Positions 58,682 to 64,000 of a DNA stretch of 64,000 nucleotides are shown one piece after another. The position numbers were made by a program, and so were the translations under genes. This DNA comes from Ailurus styani (Eukaryota > Chordata > Mammalia > Carnivora > Ailuridae). Below the pieces are notes generated by a model, which was not told where the DNA came from, did no database searches, and was given only the letters and a program-made list of their open reading frames with translations. The stretch lies in contig LNAC01000348.1 in the NCBI GenBank assembly GCA_002007465.1, positions 1,410,833 through 1,474,832 on the forward strand. Direction: 5' to 3'. The stretch's first letter is position 1. Each line of letters starts with the position of its first letter.

Positions 58682-59274
58682 ATTAACATGCCTATATTAA
58701 TAAAAAAATATTTTTTACCCTTGACACTAATGTTGAAGTATATAATTGAAACATTGAATCTCATGTCATGTTTTTTTCCCCTTGCTTTTATTTTTATTGT
58801 GAAAATTTCAGAGTTCTGTGTAGGTTTACATTATTTAATTATGTCAGGTTAGTATATTTTAGTATATCTATATTTAGTAGAGATATTTACCTTTTTAACA
58901 TCATGTGCTTTTCATGAGTAATGTCATTTTTTCCTACTCCCAATGTATTTGTCTAGAACTTTCTTTGTATGTCTTCTGGGTAATAAACAATAACTTTTCT
59001 AGTTATTTCATTTCAGCATAGGGAATCAGTAAGTATTATTAACATTTTTATTATCCACTCTTAGTGGACAAGCAGATAATGTATAGTGATGTGTAACACT
59101 ATTATAGTATATAATTTGAATTAAAATTTAGGAATTTATTTTTCTTTCTGATTGATGTTAATTGATTTTGGCTCCTAATAGTAAGTTTGCCTAGTCTCTA
59201 GTTATTAATCTTTAAAAAATCATCAACTGTACTATGGGGGCTCACTGTTTAAGGTATGGTCAAATGAAATATTT
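58682..59274. other. AT-rich sequence, nothing recognised
   Basis: No gene, exon or clear repeat. Confidence 0.4.
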
Positions 59275-59525
59275 CTAAGTTTTGTTGACTGTTTCCTTTG
59301 CTCTGTAGAATCTTTTTATCTTCATGAAGTCCCAAAAGTTCATTTTTGCTTTTGTTTCCCTTGCCTTTGGAGATGTGTTTTGAAAGAAGTTGCTGTGGCT
59401 GATGTCGAAGAGGTTACTGCCTATGTTCTCCTCTAGGATTTTGATGGATTCCTGTCTCACATTGAGGTCTTTCATCCATTTAGAGTTTATCTTTGTGTGT
59501 GGTGTAAGAGAATGGTCGAGTTCTG
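59275..59525 (-). mobile_element. LINE-1 ORF2 internal fragment
   Basis: The antisense frame reads [18 protein letters not shown] and [19 protein letters not shown], typical of ORF2. It is truncated at both ends. Confidence 0.92.
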
Positions 59526-60173
59526 TGAAGGATAGAATACTTTTAATATCTGCTGTGTTGTAAGAGGAAGTTACCTGCTATACTGGCACTCCTATTACCA
59601 ACAAAATTGCTAGTCATTAGGTTTTGGTTTTGGTTCCTAATGCACGAGTGCTCAAATGTTGCACCCTCGAATTGATATGAATATTACCAAGAGATTTCAT
59701 ATGGTAACTTGTTCCATATTCTATACAAACATTTGATTTGATGATCCCTGTGCTATAAACCAAGATGTCACTAATGTGTTGAATCTTCTTTTTAAGGTAG
59801 CTTGCATGCATGCTATTATCCTTCCATCCTAAAGAGAATATATTTCTACATGCGCCACACCGAATTTTTCAACAGTCACTTCATATTATATAATTTATGA
59901 AAATTCAGTTTACAAAATAGGTATATCTTCTCCATTCCAAACCCTTTTTACTTCTCTTACAGAATTTTAATATGACTAATTATTTTGGATAGTGGAAGAT
60001 ATCCTAGAATTAGATGATTTTTATCAAGCATGAAATACTGCTGTTGAAACTTATAATTTTTCTGTGGTCTTTCTAAGCATGAGAACAAAATGATAATCAG
60101 GTTATGTAATAGTATATATCTAGAAAAATTTTAAGGAGTTTTTTGGTTGTATAATTTTGTGAGCTATTTAATG
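59526..60173. other. AT-rich sequence, nothing recognised
   Basis: No gene signal. Confidence 0.4.
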
Positions 60174-60182
60174 CCTTGGTCT

Positions 60183-60559
60183 GGCTTTTTTTTTTTTAAC
60201 GAATTTTATTTATTTATATTAGAGAGCGGGGGAGGGTGCGGAGGGGAGAGGGACAAGTGGACTTGGCACTTTTTATGCAGGGCTTGATCCCACAACCCTG
60301 AGATCATGACCTGAACCAAAATCAAGAGTCAGAGACCTTTTTAAAAAAAGATTTTTAATTATTTATTTGACACACAGAGAGAGATCATAAGTAGGCAGAG
60401 AGGCAGGCAGAGAGAGAGGAGGAAGCAGGAGAGCCTGATGCGGGGCTCAATCCCAGGACCCTGAGATTATGACCTGAGCTGAAAGCAGAGGCTTAATCCA
60501 CTGAGCCACCCAGGTGCCCCAAGTGTTGGAGACTTAACTGACTGAGCCACCAGGTGCCC
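60183..60559 (-). mobile_element. CAN SINE, interrupted by a second SINE
   Basis: The outer older copy is flanked by ccttggtct at 60174-60182 and 60560-60568. Its tRNA-like end resumes after the inner element ('taactgactgagccaccagg'). Confidence 0.92.
60335..60521 (-). mobile_element. CAN SINE nested in a SINE
   Basis: 'aaaaaaagatttttaattat' to 'gccacccaggtgcccc', same orientation as the host SINE. Confidence 0.93.
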
Positions 60560-60894
60560 CCTTGGTCTCGTGTTTTTTAAAAAAAACATTTAGTGCTACA
60601 CGTATGTAATTTTAAAAACTTCAAAATATTACAAAAATTACTACATGATCATTGTGTAAGGATTGAACTAAACAAGAAAAGTAAGTCACCTATGATCATT
60701 CCACTTAGCTATGAAATCCTTAAAAGAACCATGTCCACTCACTGATCCTTATTTTCCTCCCATTCACTCTTGACCTCTCGGTAGTAATTTTCACTCCCAT
60801 TACTGTAGAACTGATTTTTAAAAGGTTACCACTGATGTTCACTTTAATAAATCTAGACATAATTTCTTATTTCTCATTTTATTTCACCTATTGG

Positions 60895-61565
60895 CAATAT
60901 TTGAGCCATTGGAAAACTCTCTTCTCCAAAATTCTGTCTTCATTTAGCTTTCAGGATATCACTCATTCATCTGGTTTTTCCCCCTGCTGTTCTAGTCTGT
61001 ACATCTTAGCCTGACTTGCTTCTTTCTCCTCATCCCCCACCTCTTACCCATTGAAGTCTTCCAGGAACCAGTCCTTGATCTTCTTTCTCTTGACTTTTAC
61101 TATCTTGTATATTCTAATGATCCTCAAGTTTCTATCTCCAGCCCAAATCTCTCTGCATAATTCCAGACCTGCATATCCACCTGCCTATTTGATATCTCTT
61201 TGAGATAGCTATTGGGTATTGCAAACTTAACATGTCCAAAATTGAACTACTGATATTCTTTCTTATACCTGCCCTTCTTGTCTTTCCTAATTGACTTAAT
61301 GACAATTCTTCTATTTGCTCTGCCAAAAAACTTGGTATCATCTTTGACTCCTGTCTTTTTCTTTTTCATACATGTCACATCTACTCTAATCTGTCATCAA
61401 ATCTTGTCAGGCCTTCCTTCAAAATACATCCAGAAGCCAAACACATCTTCCATGACCAAGGCACTATCATCCATTGTCTGTATAAGTGTAATAATTAACT
61501 AATTGGTCTCCTTGTCTGTTTGTTCTTTTGTCTTTTCTGTTTCCATTAATTCTAAACACAGTGAT
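60895..61565 (+). repeat. Ancient interspersed repeat, same family as at 45.4 kb
   Basis: 'gtttctatctccagcccaaa', 'aattccagacctgcatatcc', 'caaacttaacatgtccaaaa' and 'atctttgactcctgtctttt' follow a common old mammalian repeat. Frames inside are shadows. Confidence 0.5.
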
Positions 61566-61571
61566 CTTTTA

Positions 61572-61770
61572 TTTTTATTTTTTAAAAATATTTTATTTAT
61601 TTATTTGACAGAGAGAGATTACAAGTAGGCAGAGAGGCAGGCAGAGAGAGAGGAGGAAGCAGCCTCCCCGCTGAGCAGAGAGCCCGATGCGGGCCTCGAT
61701 CCCAGGACCCTGAGATCATGACCTGAGCCGAAGGCAGAGGCTTTAACCCATTGAGCCACCCAGGTGCCCC
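61572..61770 (-). mobile_element. CAN SINE
   Basis: Near-consensus reversed copy, 'aaatattttatttatttatt' to 'gccacccaggtgcccc'. Confidence 0.95.
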
Positions 61771-62715
61771 AAACTTCATTTATATTTTATTAAGGAAAAT
61801 GAAATATGGTGGTAAATTATTATAGAACTTTATCAGTTCTTGCCAAAGGATTATGAGCCCTCAATATCTGAAATAAAGAAATGAAGCTGGAATTTATTGC
61901 CTTTTAGTAAGAGACAGCTATGCTAGTCACAGTCGTTTCTGACAGAGCAGTCTGCTATTCTTCCATAGGGTTTTGGGAAGAGTAGAATTTAAGGTTTGGG
62001 GGACTTTCAGAGAATTAAGTGGTTCGTCATCATCTGAAACACCATGGTAATTTGAGTGAGACTGTTGTCAACTTGTTGGCACTCGAGGCATGTGTATTGG
62101 AGTGATTTTGTTCCATTGTGGCTTTCTTTTAGAAGGGAGGAGGTGACATGGCTTGGTTGGTGAGTGAGGCCAGTGGGCATTGATCAGTTACACACATTTA
62201 AAACTGGTTATGGTGGCTTCTTGTTATCACGGCTTCATATTTGGGTTCCCCCCACCCTAAGTTTGAGGTGACTTTAACTAGGTGTTTTCTATTTAAAAGT
62301 TGATTCTATCAACTGTGTTCAAAATGAAAGCTATTTCATATTCTGTAATTATAGATTTATTTTTTAAATTTAGGTGGAGAAGAATTGTTTAATAATTGCT
62401 TTCAAGAAGAGCCTTCTTTTTTGGATGTTAAATTTTAACTAGAAGAGTTATCTGTGTAACAGTTTTAAACCATAATTGCTAGGTTTGTTTTTGTTTTCAG
62501 TGCTCTTAGGGGCTCATGTTCAATTCCTAAATTAATAATCTCTTGTGGGAAATTTCAGTCTTTTTGTGAATTTATATAGCTATATGCTAATATTCTCTTG
62601 CATGCATTTAGTCCAGGAAAAATTAACTATAATTTTCTGTTGGTAAATCTAGCTTTTTATATTAGGATTAAGTAGTAGGCTAAAAGTATACGAAAGTTAC
62701 CAAATCATTTTCTTT
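61771..62715. other. AT-rich sequence, nothing recognised
   Basis: No ORF with a domain and no repeat consensus. Confidence 0.4.
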
Positions 62716-62845
62716 AAGAAAATTAAAAAAAATATTTATTTATGAGAAAAAGAGAGAGAGAGAGCTTGAGCAGGAGGGAGCGGCAGATGGAGAGGGAGAA
62801 GCTCAGTGGGGAGCCTGATTCGGGGCTAGATCGCAGGACCTCTCT
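62716..62845 (-). mobile_element. CAN SINE, truncated
   Basis: It has the A/T start, AG run and 'gggagcctgattcggggct', but stops before the usual tRNA-like end. Confidence 0.85.
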
Positions 62846-62924
62846 GCAAGACTGTCAATATTTGCTTCATGTATTTTGGATCTCTACTGGCAGTGTCTGC
62901 ATGTCTGTAGTTTGTAAATCTTCT

Positions 62925-64000
62925 TTTTTTTCCTTTTTTTTAATTTTTATTTATTTTTTCATTTTTTTTTTACTTTTTTAATTATTATTTGCCCCAGGGG
63001 TACAGGTCTGTGAATCATAAGGCTTACACCTTTTACAGCATTCACCATAGCACAAACCTTCCCCAGTGTCCATAACCCATCTACCCTATCCCTACCCTCC
63101 CACCCCCCAGTAACCCTTAGTTTGTTTTCTGAGATTAGGAGTCTCTTATGGTTTGTCTCCTTCCCCATCCCATCTTGTTTCATTATTCTTCCCTCCCTAC
63201 CCCCCACAACCCCCCACCCTGTCTCTCAAGTTCCTCATATCAGAGAGATCATATGATAATTGTCTTTCTCTGATTGACTTATTTTGCTCAGCATAATACC
63301 CTCTAGTTCCATCCATGGCATTGCAAATGGCAAGATTTCATTTCTTTTGATAGCTGCATAGTATTCCATTGTATATATATACCACATCTTCTTTATCCAT
63401 TCATCTGTTGATGGACATCTAGGTTCTTTCCATAGTTTGGCTATTGTGGACATTGCTGCTACAAACATTTGGGTGCATGTGCCCCTGAGGCTCACTACCT
63501 TTGTATCTTTAGGGTAAATACCCAGTAGTGCGATTGCTGGGTCGTAGGGTAGCTCCATTTTCAACTTTTCGAGGAACCTCCACACTGTTTTCCAGAGTGG
63601 CCGCACCAGCTTGCCTTCCCACCAACAATGTAGGAGGGTTCCCCTTTCTCCACATCCTCGCCAACATCTGACGTTTCCTGCCTTGTTGATTTTAGCCATT
63701 CTGACTGGTGTGAGGTGGTATCTCACTGTGGTTTTAATTTGTATTTCTCTGATGCCGAGTGATGTTGAGCACTTTCTCATGTGTCTGTTGGCCATTTGGA
63801 TGTCTTCTTTGGAGAAATGTCTGTTCATGTCTTCTGCCCATTTCTTGACTGGGTTATTTGTTTTATGGGTGTTGAGTTTGAGAAGCTCTTTNACTTTATA
63901 GATTTTGGATAGAAGTCCTTTATCTGATATGTCATTTGCAATATCTTCTCCCATTCTGTCAGTTGTCTTTGGTTTTGTTGACTATTTCCTTTGCTGTGCA
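62925..64000 (-). mobile_element. Young LINE-1, 3' UTR and ORF2 C-terminus, leaving the window
   Basis: T-rich A-tail remnant (62925-62990), 3' UTR 'gccccaggggtacaggtctg', then ORF2. The frame 63235-63954 encodes the ORF2 C-terminus ([35 protein letters not shown]). A single N at 63892 lies inside it. It is the least decayed L1 here, but its 5' part is outside. Confidence 0.95.

Noticed and set aside
63235..63954. 239-codon minus-strand ORF as a possible host gene
   Set aside because: It is the C-terminal part of L1 ORF2, bearing [18 protein letters not shown] and [17 protein letters not shown].

Overview
This is a mammalian nuclear genomic window from a carnivoran, most likely a mustelid. 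Dozens of tRNA-Lys-derived CAN SINEs (about 60 recognised here, in both orientations) are specific to Carnivora. The abundant form with the 'AAGTAGGCAGAGAGGCAGGC' block is the one I associate with mustelids. Carnivore LINE-1 is also abundant, along with older mammalian repeats (L2, MIR, MER5A, MER20-like). There are no prokaryotic or viral operons, no CRISPR array and no stand-alone tRNA or rRNA genes. Nearly all ORFs longer than 60 codons are repeat shadows.

The one intact gene is a nine-exon member of the phytanoyl-CoA 2-hydroxylase (PHYH) family on the minus strand. It runs from a start codon at 41170, inside a CpG island, to a stop codon at 22241, with an AATAAA signal at 21995-22000. I rebuilt every exon by hand. 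All introns are GT-AG and phases are consistent across all eight junctions. The coding total is 1017 nt, or 338 residues, the length I recall for human PHYH. The N-terminal PTS2 peroxisomal signal, the HxD...H iron triad and the 2-oxoglutarate arginine all fall at the human residue numbers. The rest of the protein is clearly diverged, especially the C-terminus, so it may be a tandem paralogue rather than the one-to-one orthologue.

About 14 kb upstream on the same strand (55463-55780) is a decayed copy of the C-terminal coding part of SEPHS1, with an in-frame stop and CpG-type substitutions. As I recall, intact SEPHS1 lies about this far upstream of PHYH in human, in the same orientation. A diverged PHYH beside a dead SEPHS1 tail suggests an ancient duplication of the PHYH-SEPHS1 junction. 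A poly(A)-like run after the fragment keeps a processed-retrocopy origin open.

Layout: 1-3 kb, L1 5' UTR abutting an older L1. 3.6-4.3 kb, L2. 5.7-8.5 kb, L1 remnants. 9.6-13 kb, MIR and clustered or nested SINEs. 13.3-19.1 kb, two abutting antisense L1s. 19.5-22 kb, mostly unique. 22-41.3 kb, the PHYH-family gene with repeat-filled introns. 41.7-55 kb, intergenic repeats. 55.5 kb, SEPHS1 pseudogene. 56-64 kb, AT-rich intergenic DNA ending in a young antisense L1 that contains the only N (63892). All comparisons with human proteins and gene order are from memory and need an alignment to confirm.
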